Origin: an uncultured Clostridium sp.
Lineage (GTDB): Bacteria; Bacillota; Clostridia; Lachnospirales; Lachnospiraceae
Direction of reading: 5' to 3'
NCBI GenBank assembly: GCA_900547035.1
Contig: URFM01000044.1
Coordinates: 1-29,951 of the forward strand
DNA: 29,951 nucleotides
Below the pieces are notes generated by a model that saw only the letters and a list, made by a program, of their open reading frames with translations, ran no database searches and was not told where the DNA came from. Position 1 is the first letter of the stretch. Every line of letters begins with the position of its first letter. The position numbers were made by a program, and so were the translations under genes. This document shows, piece by piece, positions 1 to 7,947 of this stretch.

Positions 1-34
1 TCAAGGTTTTTTAAAGAATTTTGACATAAAAAAT

Positions 35-55
35 AGGTAGTATTTGACACTACCT
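35..55. promoter_or_regulatory. Inverted repeat just upstream of the LemA-like gene
   Basis: AGGTAGT (35-41) and ACTACCT (49-55) form a perfect 7-bp dyad with a 7-nt spacer. A TTGACA lies at 21-26 and another inside the dyad at 44-49. No good -10 sits at normal distance from either, and no T-run follows the dyad, so it is not an obvious terminator. It may be an operator or a leader hairpin. Its role is inferred only. Confidence 0.35.
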
Positions 56-77
56 CTCACGGAACGGAGGAATGAAA

Positions 78-878
78 ATGAATTTTTCCCTCATCTTAGG
101 TCTGGCCGCCGCCGGCCTCATCCTGCTCCTGATGATCGGCTTCATCCTTGCCTACAACCGCCTGCAAAGGCTTTCCGTAAAGGTAAATGAAGCCGCCTCC
201 GGCATCGATGTGGCTCTGGAAAAACGCTGGGATTTGTTAAATGAGCTTTTGTCAGCGGTGAAAAAATACCTCTCCCACGAGTATGAAACCCTTACAGGGG
301 TAGCAGCTCTGCGCAGCGGCACGGAAACGGAAATTCAAAGGCTAAAGCAGCAGGCGGACGTCTCAGCCGAAACGCTGCACAGCATTGACCAGGAAATTGA
401 CCTCCAAAACCAAAACATGGAAAAAATACGAAGCCAGTTGGATGCGCAGCATGGAAGGGGCTCCAGCTTTCGAAGCCGCTGGGAAGCCCGCAGCCAAAAC
501 AGCCGGCCGGTTCCGGATTCCCAAAGACAGCTCCGCCAGGCAGACCAAAACAGGAACTTAGCCGTCAGCCAGAAAATCGACGCCCTGACCTCCCTCCACC
601 GGGATTTAAACAGCGTAACCGCTGGAATCAACGCCCTGTATGAGCAGTATCCCTTGCTGAATTCCTGGATTTCCCTGGACCAGTACCAGCGGGCGGCCTT
701 CCAGGCGGAGGAGCATCTCCAGGCGGCCAGACGGCTGTACAACTCCAACGTTTCCCTTTACAATCAGACCGTTCGGACCATCCCCTGGGTCCTTGTGGCC
801 TCCCTTTGCCACATGAAGGAGGCTCGGTTCTACGAGGTAGAGGAGAGCAAACGAAATTTTGAAGGAAATCTTGACTAA
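78..878 (+). CDS. LemA family membrane protein with a long glutamine-rich insert
   Basis: The protein (266 aa) opens with one hydrophobic membrane segment (about residues 4-27). It is followed by the LemA-type helix, with AYNRLQRLSVKVNEAASGID and then WDLLNELLSAVKKYLSHEYE. The C-terminal third also fits the family: YPLLNSWISLDQYQ, then AARRLYNSNVSLYNQTV and a proline before the last hydrophobic stretch. Between these halves (about residues 78-165) is a charged, Gln/Arg/Ser-rich insert that makes the protein longer than the roughly 180-200 aa usual for LemA. The ATG at 78 is preferred over the ATG at 72, because GGAGG (66-70) lies 7 nt before 78 but only 1 nt before 72. LemA proteins are membrane-anchored helical proteins of poorly known function. 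It is followed after 9 nt by a DUF3137 gene, a common partner, so the two are probably co-transcribed. Confidence 0.8.
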   Translation: MNFSLILGLAAAGLILLLMIGFILAYNRLQRLSVKVNEAASGIDVALEKRWDLLNELLSAVKKYLSHEYETLTGVAALRSGTETEIQRLKQQADVSAETLHSIDQEIDLQNQNMEKIRSQLDAQHGRGSSFRSRWEARSQNSRPVPDSQRQLRQADQNRNLAVSQKIDALTSLHRDLNSVTAGINALYEQYPLLNSWISLDQYQRAAFQAEEHLQAARRLYNSNVSLYNQTVRTIPWVLVASLCHMKEARFYEVEESKRNFEGNLD

Positions 879-887
879 GGAGGGAAT

Positions 888-1850
888 ATGAGCGAAACGT
901 CTTTAGAAGCTTTACAAAAAAAGGCCAAAAACGCGTATCTTCTGGCGATTTTCCTCTCAGCCGCACTCTTCTTTGCAATCATTTCCGTGTTATTTTTCCT
1001 TCTTCTGACCAGCCCATCCGGCATCGTCTATTTAAAGGAGAGCCCTGCTGAAATGCTTGTCGGCCTGTTGGCCCTGCCCGCTCTTTTATGCGTGGGACTT
1101 TATGGTCTGATTTACTGCCTCTTTGTCCGGAGAACCTACGAAACCTTCAACCGGGCCTTCAAGCAAACCTATGTGCTTCAGACCATTTATACCTTAGGAG
1201 GATTCGACAAGCTGAACTACTCCCCCGCAGGCGGCTTCAGCTACAATGAAATCCGCGACAGCTTTGTGGTAAACAGCGGAGAATACAAATATTTTAAAAG
1301 TGAGGACCAGCTTTCCGGAACCCTTTTCTCCATTCCTTTTTCCTACTGCGACGTGGTTACCCAGTACTTAAAGCGCAGCGGAAAGAAATCGGAAATCCGC
1401 ACCATTTTCCAGGGACAAATCATACGCTTTTCCCTGCCTGAGGATTCCAAATGGAGCTTCGGCCATCTGCAGATTTTTGAGAAAGAATTTCTCTCCAGCT
1501 TCAAGGGCCGCACGGCTCCCTGCCAGATTCAGACCGAACAGGAAGCCTTCAACAAGAGATTTGAGGTATTTGCCGCAGACGAGCACAATGCCTTCTATCT
1601 CCTTACTCCGCGGATGATGGAGCAAATCACCCGTTTTGCGGACTTTGCCCACTGCCAGATTGCCCTTACCTTTGTAGGGGCTTCCCTGTATGTGGCCGTT
1701 GACCGCCCTCACAATATGTTCAACGCTTCTGTCCGCCAGCCTCTTAAAAAGCAGCGCCAGCTGATTTTAGAGGATGGAAACCTTTTAAAAAAAGCCGGGG
1801 AAATGCTGATTTTCGGGACGGAGGCTTCTTCTATCAACAATCAGGAATGA
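888..1850 (+). CDS. DUF3137 domain membrane protein
   Basis: This 320-aa protein has two N-terminal membrane segments (about residues 17-43 and 55-80) and a soluble C-terminal domain. The soluble part has features I associate with DUF3137: a FEVFAADEHNAFYLLTPRMM block, then FVGASLYVAVDRPHNMF. The biochemical function of the family is unknown. It often sits next to LemA genes, as here, where a GGAGGG ribosome binding site lies in the 9-nt gap after the LemA-like gene. The two products may act together at the membrane, which is an inference from context only. Confidence 0.75.
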   Translation: MSETSLEALQKKAKNAYLLAIFLSAALFFAIISVLFFLLLTSPSGIVYLKESPAEMLVGLLALPALLCVGLYGLIYCLFVRRTYETFNRAFKQTYVLQTIYTLGGFDKLNYSPAGGFSYNEIRDSFVVNSGEYKYFKSEDQLSGTLFSIPFSYCDVVTQYLKRSGKKSEIRTIFQGQIIRFSLPEDSKWSFGHLQIFEKEFLSSFKGRTAPCQIQTEQEAFNKRFEVFAADEHNAFYLLTPRMMEQITRFADFAHCQIALTFVGASLYVAVDRPHNMFNASVRQPLKKQRQLILEDGNLLKKAGEMLIFGTEASSINNQE

Positions 1851-1851
1851 T

Positions 1852-1867
1852 TCTGCCCCAGGGCAGA
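1852..1867 (+). other. Small perfect hairpin in the DUF3137-Sel1 gap
   Basis: TCTGCC, a CCAG-type loop and GGCAGA form a short perfect stem immediately after the DUF3137 stop. Only three T residues follow, so it is at best a weak terminator or an RNA processing/stability hairpin within an operon. Confidence 0.35.
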
Positions 1868-1891
1868 TTTCATAAGTGAAAGGAGAGTATG

Positions 1892-3136
1892 ATGGGAAAA
1901 TTTTTCAGCGATGATGTGGAAACAGCCTTACAGTACATTTACTACGACAACCGTCTCAGGCTTCACCGGGGACAGGAGGGCTTCGACCTTCTGGTCAAGG
2001 CCTCGGAAGCCGGCGACGGAGATGCGGACTGCGTGCTGGCCCGCTGCCTAAGCGGCTATCAGTACGTATGGCCGGGACACCATTTCCCAGTGGACGACAA
2101 AAAGGTGACGAATCTGATTCACCGTTCCATTGAGCGGGGAAGCGCCCTGGGAATCCTGGTGGCCAAGCGCAGCGGCCTTTTTACCCCTGTCTGGCAGAAA
2201 AAAGCTCCCATTTCCTTGAAGGAAGCCTTTAAACAGGTACTGGATAAGGCGGCGGGAGGGGATGCCTTCTGCCAGTACACCATAGGAAACACCTATTTCT
2301 GGTGGGATTTTCTTTCCGTTGAAGAAAAAAGCCGGAACGATTTTCCCAGCCAGGAAGCCTTCCGTTCCTATATGATCGAAAACATTACCAAATGTGAGGA
2401 TTGGTTCTGGCGGGCTTTTAAAGGCGGCATGTACCTGGCGGGAAATAATCTGGAACATTATTACCGGAATGGCGACAAAGGCTATGTGGACCCCCAGCCG
2501 GAAAAAGCAGCCCAAATTTTCCCCATGGGCGCCGAGATGGGCTATCCGCCCCACCAGATTTTCTATGCCAACGACCTGGAGAAAGCCGGAGAAAAGGAAA
2601 AAGCACATTACTGGAGAGTTCAGGCAGCCGAGGGGGGACAGCCCGGCCTCTGGTATGCAATCGGTATCGACTTCTACGATGGAAAAGGGGTAGAGAAGGA
2701 TCCTCAAAAAGCCTGTGCGTGTTTTAAGAGATCCATAGAAGAAGAACATAATGCGTATGCCTACGATATGATGGGAGTTTGTCTGTTTTTGGGCATTGGA
2801 ATTTCCCAGGACCGAGCCAAGGCCTTCGAGTATTTTTCCACGGGCAGACAGCTATTGGAGGGCAATACCTTCGGCTACCAATTTCTGGCCCACTGTTATC
2901 TGGATGGCCTCGGCACAGCCCAGGACTATCAGGAAGCATACCGGCTGGCCTGGGAAACCAAAGATAAACCCCGCAGTCTTTACGTGCTGGGCCGCATTTA
3001 CTGCGAGGGCTTAGGGATGCCCCAGGATATTGCCATGGGCGTGGAATTTTTAGACCGGTCCGGCATTGCCGATGCTAAAGAGGAGCGGAAGCACTACAAA
3101 AAATCCCTCTTTGGGCGGTGGAAACGGGTGAATTAA
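1892..3136 (+). CDS. Sel1-like repeat (SLR/TPR superfamily) protein
   Basis: The 414-aa protein has no signal peptide or membrane segment. Its C-terminal half carries Sel1-type repeats of about 35 residues, for example YAIGIDFYDGKGVEKDPQKA, MMGVCLFLGIGISQDRAKAF, FLAHCYLDGLGTAQDYQEAY and VLGRIYCEGLGMPQDI. More degenerate copies precede these. Such repeats form alpha-solenoid scaffolds for protein-protein contacts. Two adjacent ATG codons (1889 and 1892) are possible starts. The AGGAG at 1881-1885 is better spaced for 1892. The gene follows the LemA-like and DUF3137 genes after 38 nt and may belong to their operon. No partner or specific role can be read from the sequence. Confidence 0.8.
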   Translation: MGKFFSDDVETALQYIYYDNRLRLHRGQEGFDLLVKASEAGDGDADCVLARCLSGYQYVWPGHHFPVDDKKVTNLIHRSIERGSALGILVAKRSGLFTPVWQKKAPISLKEAFKQVLDKAAGGDAFCQYTIGNTYFWWDFLSVEEKSRNDFPSQEAFRSYMIENITKCEDWFWRAFKGGMYLAGNNLEHYYRNGDKGYVDPQPEKAAQIFPMGAEMGYPPHQIFYANDLEKAGEKEKAHYWRVQAAEGGQPGLWYAIGIDFYDGKGVEKDPQKACACFKRSIEEEHNAYAYDMMGVCLFLGIGISQDRAKAFEYFSTGRQLLEGNTFGYQFLAHCYLDGLGTAQDYQEAYRLAWETKDKPRSLYVLGRIYCEGLGMPQDIAMGVEFLDRSGIADAKEERKHYKKSLFGRWKRVN

Positions 3137-3229
3137 TCAATCCCCTTAAATTTTTCAGGTCTGGCTGCAAAGTTTTCGCTTTCGGTTCAGCCTCCTATTG
3201 CTCTTAAAAGTGAAAGGAAACGAAGATCT

Positions 3230-3988
3230 ATGCTTTACAATGAACGTGCGGAAATCATCCTGCAGCAGTTACAGCTGCAGTCTACCGTTAAAGTAAATGA
3301 ATTAAGCCAGCTCCTGAAAGTATCCGTGGACACGGTGCGCAGGGATTTAAAAGCCATGGAACAGGCGGGGCTGATTAAATGTCTGAGAGGCGGAGCCTGC
3401 CTTCCGGAGTCTCTCCCATCCCTGTCCAACTTCCAGGGACGGGAAGTAATCCACAGCGATTTGAAGCGGGAGGCGGCCAAAAAAGCTCTTCCCTACATCA
3501 AAGAAGGAGATATTGTCGCCATGAATTCCGGCACTACCAATACCATCCTGGCTCAGGAGATGATGGGAATCAATCTCCCATTTACCGTTGTCACCAACAA
3601 TTTCGCGGCGGCCAACGTGCTGATGAAGCATCCCTCCATCCGGCTGATTTTCATTGGAGGCCAGACGGATTATCTGGAACAGTCCACCTTCGGCCCCTCG
3701 TGCCTTTCACAATTTGAAGCCTTCTTCCCGGACCTGGCGTTTTTATCCATCAACGCCGTCAACTATAAGGACGGCTTCACAGATTTTCGTCTCAACGAAA
3801 TTCCCGTCATCCAATGCCTGGTGGAACAAGCCAGGCAGCGAATTGCCGTCATGGATTCCAGCAAGCTTGGAAAATGCTCCAAAGCAAAAGTTCTGGGACC
3901 CGACCAAATCGACGTTCTGGTGATGGATGACAACATTTCCCCGGAAGTAAAAGAAAAATATCAGACAAAAGGAATCTTCATCTCATAA
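3230..3988 (+). CDS. DeoR/GlpR family transcriptional regulator
   Basis: The 252-aa protein has an N-terminal DeoR-type winged helix-turn-helix with KVNELSQLLKVSVDTVRRDL, then MEQAGLIKCLRGGA. Its C-terminal sugar-phosphate-isomerase-like sensor domain has EGDIVAMNSGTTN, FIGGQTDYLEQSTFG and IAVMDSSKLGK. Family members bind phosphorylated small molecules and usually repress a neighbouring catabolic operon through repeated DNA sites. Here a terminator follows the gene. The phosphonate operon then starts from its own promoter, whose first transcribed bases are five AGCAA repeats. I infer that this protein controls that operon, possibly with a phosphonate intermediate as ligand. The likely ribosome binding site is AAAGGAAA, about 10 nt before the ATG. 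Confidence 0.88.
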   Translation: MLYNERAEIILQQLQLQSTVKVNELSQLLKVSVDTVRRDLKAMEQAGLIKCLRGGACLPESLPSLSNFQGREVIHSDLKREAAKKALPYIKEGDIVAMNSGTTNTILAQEMMGINLPFTVVTNNFAAANVLMKHPSIRLIFIGGQTDYLEQSTFGPSCLSQFEAFFPDLAFLSINAVNYKDGFTDFRLNEIPVIQCLVEQARQRIAVMDSSKLGKCSKAKVLGPDQIDVLVMDDNISPEVKEKYQTKGIFIS

Positions 3989-4014
3989 GAGACTGCCCCG
4001 GCGGTCTCTTTTTT
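3987..4014 (+). terminator. Rho-independent terminator after the DeoR gene
   Basis: A 10-bp stem (AAGAGACTGC with GCGGTCTCTT, one G-U pair) with loop CCCG is followed by six T residues. It overlaps the stop codon and separates the regulator from the phn genes. Confidence 0.9.
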
Positions 4015-4048
4015 ACATGGATTTTAAATACATTTGCCACAATCCTGC

Positions 4049-4077
4049 TTGTTTGTATGGAGCTGTCGGACTATAAT
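4049..4077 (+). promoter_or_regulatory. Promoter of the phosphonate operon
   Basis: TTGTTT (4049-4054), a 17-bp spacer and a perfect TATAAT (4072-4077). Predicted transcription start is near 4084, inside the first AGCAA repeat unit. A reverse-oriented CTGCTTG just overlaps the -35 and resembles the downstream repeats. Confidence 0.7.
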
Positions 4078-4080
4078 TCA

Positions 4081-4130
4081 AGCAAAAGAAAGCAAAAAGA
4101 AGCAAATTAAAGCAAAAACAAGCAAGGAGA
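4081..4130 (+). repeat. Five tandem AGCAA repeats at exact 10-bp period (likely operator)
   Basis: AGCAA begins at 4081, 4091, 4101, 4111 and 4121, that is five units each exactly 10 bp long. The first four read AGCAAA and the fifth runs into the phnX ribosome binding site (AGCAAGGAG). One unit per helical turn places all copies on the same DNA face. DeoR-family regulators of Gram-positive bacteria often use direct repeats, so the array is a good candidate operator for the adjacent regulator. Binding at +1 to +45 would block transcription start or early elongation. Confidence 0.6.
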
Positions 4131-4135
4131 ACACC

Positions 4136-4951
4136 ATGAACGAAGCGAAAAAAATCGGAATGCTCGTATTTGACTGGGCCGGCACCACCGTTGATTACGG
4201 CTCCAGCGCCCCCGCGGAGGTATTTCGCCGGGTATTTACCGTGGAAGGAATCCACCTGACCAGAGAAGAAATCAACAAGCCTATGGGATTGGAGAAAAAG
4301 GCCCATATCCGTGCTCTTCTGGGATGCGAATCAGGCAGCAGCCAGTGGAAAGCCCTTCACGGCGCAGACTGGACCGAGGAGGATGTGGAACGTCTTTACC
4401 AGGCCTTTGAGGCGGAGCTGTTCCAGGTTGTGGCGGAGTACAGCGCCCCCATTGCAGGGGTTGTGGAGACAGTGGAACAGCTCCGCAGCCAGGGACTGAA
4501 AATCGGTTCCACCACCGGATACAATTCCCACATGATGGAACAGGTCATTCCCAAAGCCCGCCAGCTGGGCTATGAACCGGACTGCGTTGTAACGCCGGAT
4601 GTGACCGGATACGGAAGGCCCACCCCCTTCATGCTCTTTGAGTGCATGCGCAGGCTGCAGGTCTATCCCCCGGAAACCGTCGTCAAAGTCGGAGACACCA
4701 TCGCGGATATCCTGGAAGGCAAAAACGCCGGGGCCTGGAGTGTGGGAATCCTCACCGCTTCCAATCTCCTGGGCCTGACAGAGGAAGAATACCAGGCGAT
4801 GGACCCGGAAACCCTCCGCCAGAAAAAATGCCTGGCCGCCGACCGCTACCGGGAATCCGGAGCGGATTTGGTCATCGATTCCATCACGGACCTTCCCCTG
4901 GCTGTTGAGGAAATCAACCGCAGGCTGGCCAAAAAGGAGGCGGAGCAATGA
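4136..4951 (+). CDS. phnX: Phosphonoacetaldehyde hydrolase (phosphonatase)
   Basis: This HAD-superfamily enzyme splits the C-P bond of phosphonoacetaldehyde to acetaldehyde and phosphate. The 271-aa protein has the phosphonatase nucleophile motif DWAGTT (Asp13). In the cap it has MGLEK, whose Lys54 matches the Schiff-base lysine of characterised PhnX. Later motifs are KIGSTTGY, the GRPTPFML loop and KVGDT. Its length is normal for the family. The start at 4136 follows AGCAAGGAG. The reading frame is open further upstream into the promoter, but those residues do not belong to the family. The next gene overlaps by ATGA. There is no phnW transaminase next to it, so its substrate may come from the neighbouring dehydrogenase instead. 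Confidence 0.95.
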   Translation: MNEAKKIGMLVFDWAGTTVDYGSSAPAEVFRRVFTVEGIHLTREEINKPMGLEKKAHIRALLGCESGSSQWKALHGADWTEEDVERLYQAFEAELFQVVAEYSAPIAGVVETVEQLRSQGLKIGSTTGYNSHMMEQVIPKARQLGYEPDCVVTPDVTGYGRPTPFMLFECMRRLQVYPPETVVKVGDTIADILEGKNAGAWSVGILTASNLLGLTEEEYQAMDPETLRQKKCLAADRYRESGADLVIDSITDLPLAVEEINRRLAKKEAEQ

Positions 4952-6078
4952 ACCGGTATTACAATCCCGTCCGCACCTTAGAAGGTCCGGGAAGCTTAAG
5001 CAGCCTTCCGGAGATTCTGAACGGAATGGAGCCGGACAGCAAGAGAATCCTCCTTCTGGTATGGAGCGAGGAGGTTTTAAAAAATCCGGCATTTTCCTTC
5101 CTTCTGGACCAGAAATCCGGCTTTCAGACCCTCCCCTTCTCCTTTCAGGCTTCCAATCCTACGGTGGAGCAGCTGTTTGAAACCTATGAAGCCACAAAGG
5201 AGTTCGCCCCTGCCGTTGTAATCGCCGTAGGAGGAGGCAGCATCATGGATGTGGGAAAATCCCTTTGCTGCCTGTACGGACATTCCCTTTCCAATGTGGA
5301 CGCCCTCAGGGAGCTGATTGTTACCAAGGCCTACGGCACGCCGGCCGCCCGCTGGATTGGAATCCCCACCACGGCCGGGACCGGAAGCGAAACCACCTGC
5401 TGGGCCACCATCTGGGACCCATCCCAGGATGCCAAGCGCTCCGTGGAATGCCATGAAAACTACGCCTGGGCCGCTGTGGTAGATTCGGACCTTACCAAAG
5501 GGATGCCCTTAAAGCTTGCCGTCAGCTCCGGCCTGGATGCGGCGGCCCACGGAGTAGAGAGCTACTGGGCCAAAGGGACCAACTGCGTATCCAGAGCAAT
5601 GGCACTTTCCGCCATCCGGATGATTATGGAGAATATGGAAGGACTTCTGGCCGGAAAGGAAACCGCCCGGGAGGCCATGGCAAGAGGGAGCATGATGGCA
5701 GGCCTGGCATTCAGCAACACCAAAACGACTGCCTGCCACTCCATCTCCTATCCCCTGACCATGCACTACTCCATCCCCCACGGGGCTGCGGTCAGCATGC
5801 TGCTGGCCCCTCTTCTGAAACGCAATCTTCCGGCAACCAAAGGAAGTGAAGCTCTGTTAAACGCTCTGGGCGTTTCGGACGTGGATGAACTGACAAGAAA
5901 AATCCGCAGGATTCTAAAAGAATCCGGCCAGCCCTCCACCTTAAAAGAATGGGGCGTAAAGAAAGAGGATTTGCCCCGCCTGGCCGCCCTTGGAATGACC
6001 AAAGGCCGGGCAGACAACAACCCCGTCGCCATCGATGTCCCCATGATTCAGGAAATTTTGGAAGAGATTTATGAATAA
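4948..6078 (+). CDS. Iron-containing alcohol dehydrogenase, phosphonate-associated (phosphonoacetaldehyde reductase / hydroxyethylphosphonate dehydrogenase)
   Basis: The 376-aa protein is a group III metal-dependent alcohol dehydrogenase. It has the nucleotide-binding motif AVGGGSIMDVGK, a TTAGTGSE segment, and metal ligands Asp197, His201, His264 and His278 in the correct spacing (14 residues between the last two). The opening RYYNPVRTLEGPGSL fits the phosphonate-linked subfamily that includes phosphonoacetaldehyde reductases such as PhpC. The gene is coupled to phnX by an ATGA overlap, with GGAGG 7 nt before the start. Beside a phosphonatase and a phosphonate importer, it most likely oxidises 2-hydroxyethylphosphonate to phosphonoacetaldehyde. 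The reverse reduction is also possible. The family call is firm; the substrate is inferred. Confidence 0.85.
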   Translation: MNRYYNPVRTLEGPGSLSSLPEILNGMEPDSKRILLLVWSEEVLKNPAFSFLLDQKSGFQTLPFSFQASNPTVEQLFETYEATKEFAPAVVIAVGGGSIMDVGKSLCCLYGHSLSNVDALRELIVTKAYGTPAARWIGIPTTAGTGSETTCWATIWDPSQDAKRSVECHENYAWAAVVDSDLTKGMPLKLAVSSGLDAAAHGVESYWAKGTNCVSRAMALSAIRMIMENMEGLLAGKETAREAMARGSMMAGLAFSNTKTTACHSISYPLTMHYSIPHGAAVSMLLAPLLKRNLPATKGSEALLNALGVSDVDELTRKIRRILKESGQPSTLKEWGVKKEDLPRLAALGMTKGRADNNPVAIDVPMIQEILEEIYE

Positions 6079-6118
6079 CCATCACATTCTTATCACCATA
6101 AAAAGGAGAATTAAAACC

Positions 6119-7114
6119 ATGAGAAACCATAAGAACGCAATCCGCCTCATCCTGTCCTCCGCTCTTGCCCTGTCCGTGCTCTCCGGCTGTTCTTCCCAGA
6201 GCCAGGAGACAGCCGCCGATCCCGCGAATGCTGCCAACAGCGCCAGCGCCGAAAGCACGGAAACCGCTGAAACCCTTTCCGCCGGCGGAGAGGACGGCGT
6301 GTTCACCATCGCCTACGCTCCCAACGAGTCCACCACGGAAAGCGCCGACGCCCGCAACGGCCTGGCGGAGGATTTAAGTGAATTTTTATGCTGTCCCGTA
6401 GAGGAAATCCAGGCCAGCGACTACAACGCCATCATCGAGGCCCTCCGCACCGGCAGCGCGGACATGGCTTATATGGGTTCTCAGGCCATGGCCCTTGGCG
6501 TGGAGCGCACCGACTTGGAGCCCATCGTCATGAAAGCCGAGGATGGGGACCCGGAAAAAGCCATCTACCACTCCGTACTGATTACCAACAGCGCCAACAG
6601 CGAGATCGATTCCATTGAGGACATCAAGGGCAGGACCATGGCCTTTGTAGACCCGGACTCCACCTCCGGCAATCTGATTCCCACCGCTGAGATTATCCAG
6701 GCCTTTCCCGATGACGACCTGGATTCCGACAAGCTCCACACCAACGGAGATTTCTTTGAGGCCGTCAGCTTCTCCGGCTCCCATCAGGCCGGACTCCAGG
6801 CCATCGTGAAAGGCGATGTGGACGTGGCCCCCATCTCCGACCAAATCCTGGCCTCCGAAATCGCCAACGGCAACGCCGCGGAGAGCGATGTGAAGATTAT
6901 CCATGAGTCCGGCGCCATTCCCACCGAGGCCATGGTAGTAGCGGAACATGTGACCCAGAAGACCAGGGACCGGCTCACCGAGTTTTTGACCTCCTACGAC
7001 AATGAGCAGTATTTTACCGACGTCATCAAAGTGCCGGGAGCCCGCTTCATTGAGTGCGATATGAGCGATTATGAAGATATTATTGAACTGAACAAAATCA
7101 TCAACGAGTTTTAA
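6119..7114 (+). CDS. phnD: Phosphonate ABC transporter substrate-binding lipoprotein
   Basis: The 331-aa protein begins with a lipoprotein signal (positive residues, a hydrophobic stretch, then LSGC with Cys22 as the lipidation site). A low-complexity Ala/Ser/Thr/Glu linker follows. The binding domain has family motifs: FTIAYAPNE, YNAIIEALRTGSADMAYMG, and a DPDSTSGNLIP segment that forms part of the phosphonate pocket in PhnD-type proteins. The start at 6119 has AAGGAG upstream. An ATG at 6071 is in frame but lacks a site and would disturb the signal peptide. The gene sits between the dehydrogenase and the ATPase gene. The exact phosphonate bound cannot be told from sequence alone. Confidence 0.92.
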   Translation: MRNHKNAIRLILSSALALSVLSGCSSQSQETAADPANAANSASAESTETAETLSAGGEDGVFTIAYAPNESTTESADARNGLAEDLSEFLCCPVEEIQASDYNAIIEALRTGSADMAYMGSQAMALGVERTDLEPIVMKAEDGDPEKAIYHSVLITNSANSEIDSIEDIKGRTMAFVDPDSTSGNLIPTAEIIQAFPDDDLDSDKLHTNGDFFEAVSFSGSHQAGLQAIVKGDVDVAPISDQILASEIANGNAAESDVKIIHESGAIPTEAMVVAEHVTQKTRDRLTEFLTSYDNEQYFTDVIKVPGARFIECDMSDYEDIIELNKIINEF

Positions 7115-7140
7115 GGGAGAAAGAACCCCAGGAGGAACAT

Positions 7141-7947
7141 ATGGAACCGATTTTAAAATTTGAGCAGGTATCAAAAGATTATCCAAACGGCGTACACGCG
7201 CTGAAAAACGTATCCTTTCAGGTAAAGGAGGGGGAATTCATCTCCATCATCGGCCCCTCCGGGTCGGGAAAATCTACCCTCCTGCGGGCCATCAACCGCC
7301 TGATTCCCATAAGCGGCGGCTCCCTCTGGCTGGACGGCCAGGAGGTGTCCCGTCAGCGGGGACAGAATCTCAGGAAGCTCCGCCGCAAAGTGGGCATGAT
7401 TTTCCAGAACTACAATCTGGTCTACAGCCTCTCCGTTCTCCAAAACGTGCTCCACGGCCGTCTGGGCTACATGAAGGGCTTAAAAGGAGTATTTGGTCTC
7501 TACAGCGAGGAGGATAAAAAAGAAGCCCTGGAGCTTTTGAACGAGCTGGGGCTGGAATCCTTCTCCTACAACCGGGCCTCGGATTTATCCGGCGGTCAGA
7601 AGCAGCGGGTTGGGATTGCCAGAGCCATCATGCAGAAGCCGAAGCTTCTCCTGTGCGACGAGCCCATCGCATCCCTGGACCCCTCCAGCGCCAAGACCAT
7701 CATGGACCTCCTGCGGGATATGACGGGCCGCAGGGGAATCGCCTGCATCGTCAATCTCCACCAGCTGGATGTGGCCCTGACCTACTCCACCAGGATAATC
7801 GGCCTGTGCAAAGGCCAGATTGTATTTGACGGCGCCCCGGAGGATTTGACCGATGCAGATATTGAACGGATTTACGGAACCTCGAAGGAAAATCTCATGT
7901 TGGGAGGAAAGAGCCATGACCAGGAAGATACCCTTAACTGCGCTTGA
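7141..7947 (+). CDS. phnC: Phosphonate ABC transporter ATP-binding protein
   Basis: The 268-aa ATPase has Walker A GPSGSGKST (about residues 38-46), a Q-loop in MIFQNYNLV, the signature LSGGQKQRVGIARA and Walker B LLCDEPIASLDP. The Q-loop and Walker B regions are typical of PhnC. It powers phosphonate import with PhnD and PhnE. AGGAGG lies about 5 nt before the start. The 3' end overlaps the first permease gene by 32 nt. Confidence 0.95.
   Translation: MEPILKFEQVSKDYPNGVHALKNVSFQVKEGEFISIIGPSGSGKSTLLRAINRLIPISGGSLWLDGQEVSRQRGQNLRKLRRKVGMIFQNYNLVYSLSVLQNVLHGRLGYMKGLKGVFGLYSEEDKKEALELLNELGLESFSYNRASDLSGGQKQRVGIARAIMQKPKLLLCDEPIASLDPSSAKTIMDLLRDMTGRRGIACIVNLHQLDVALTYSTRIIGLCKGQIVFDGAPEDLTDADIERIYGTSKENLMLGGKSHDQEDTLNCA

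Noticed and set aside
4081..4130. AGCAA array as a CRISPR or minisatellite
   Set aside because: Units are only 10 bp, without unique spacers, and they sit precisely at a promoter start; an operator fits better.
4034..4135. Longer PhnX starting upstream
   Set aside because: The added 34 codons cover the promoter and repeat array and do not resemble PhnX; the ATG at 4136 has AGGAG before it.
6386..7186. Long minus-strand open frame opposite phnD
   Set aside because: Composition is Gly/Val/Asp rich as expected for a mirror of GC-rich coding sequence; no ribosome binding site or recognisable domain.
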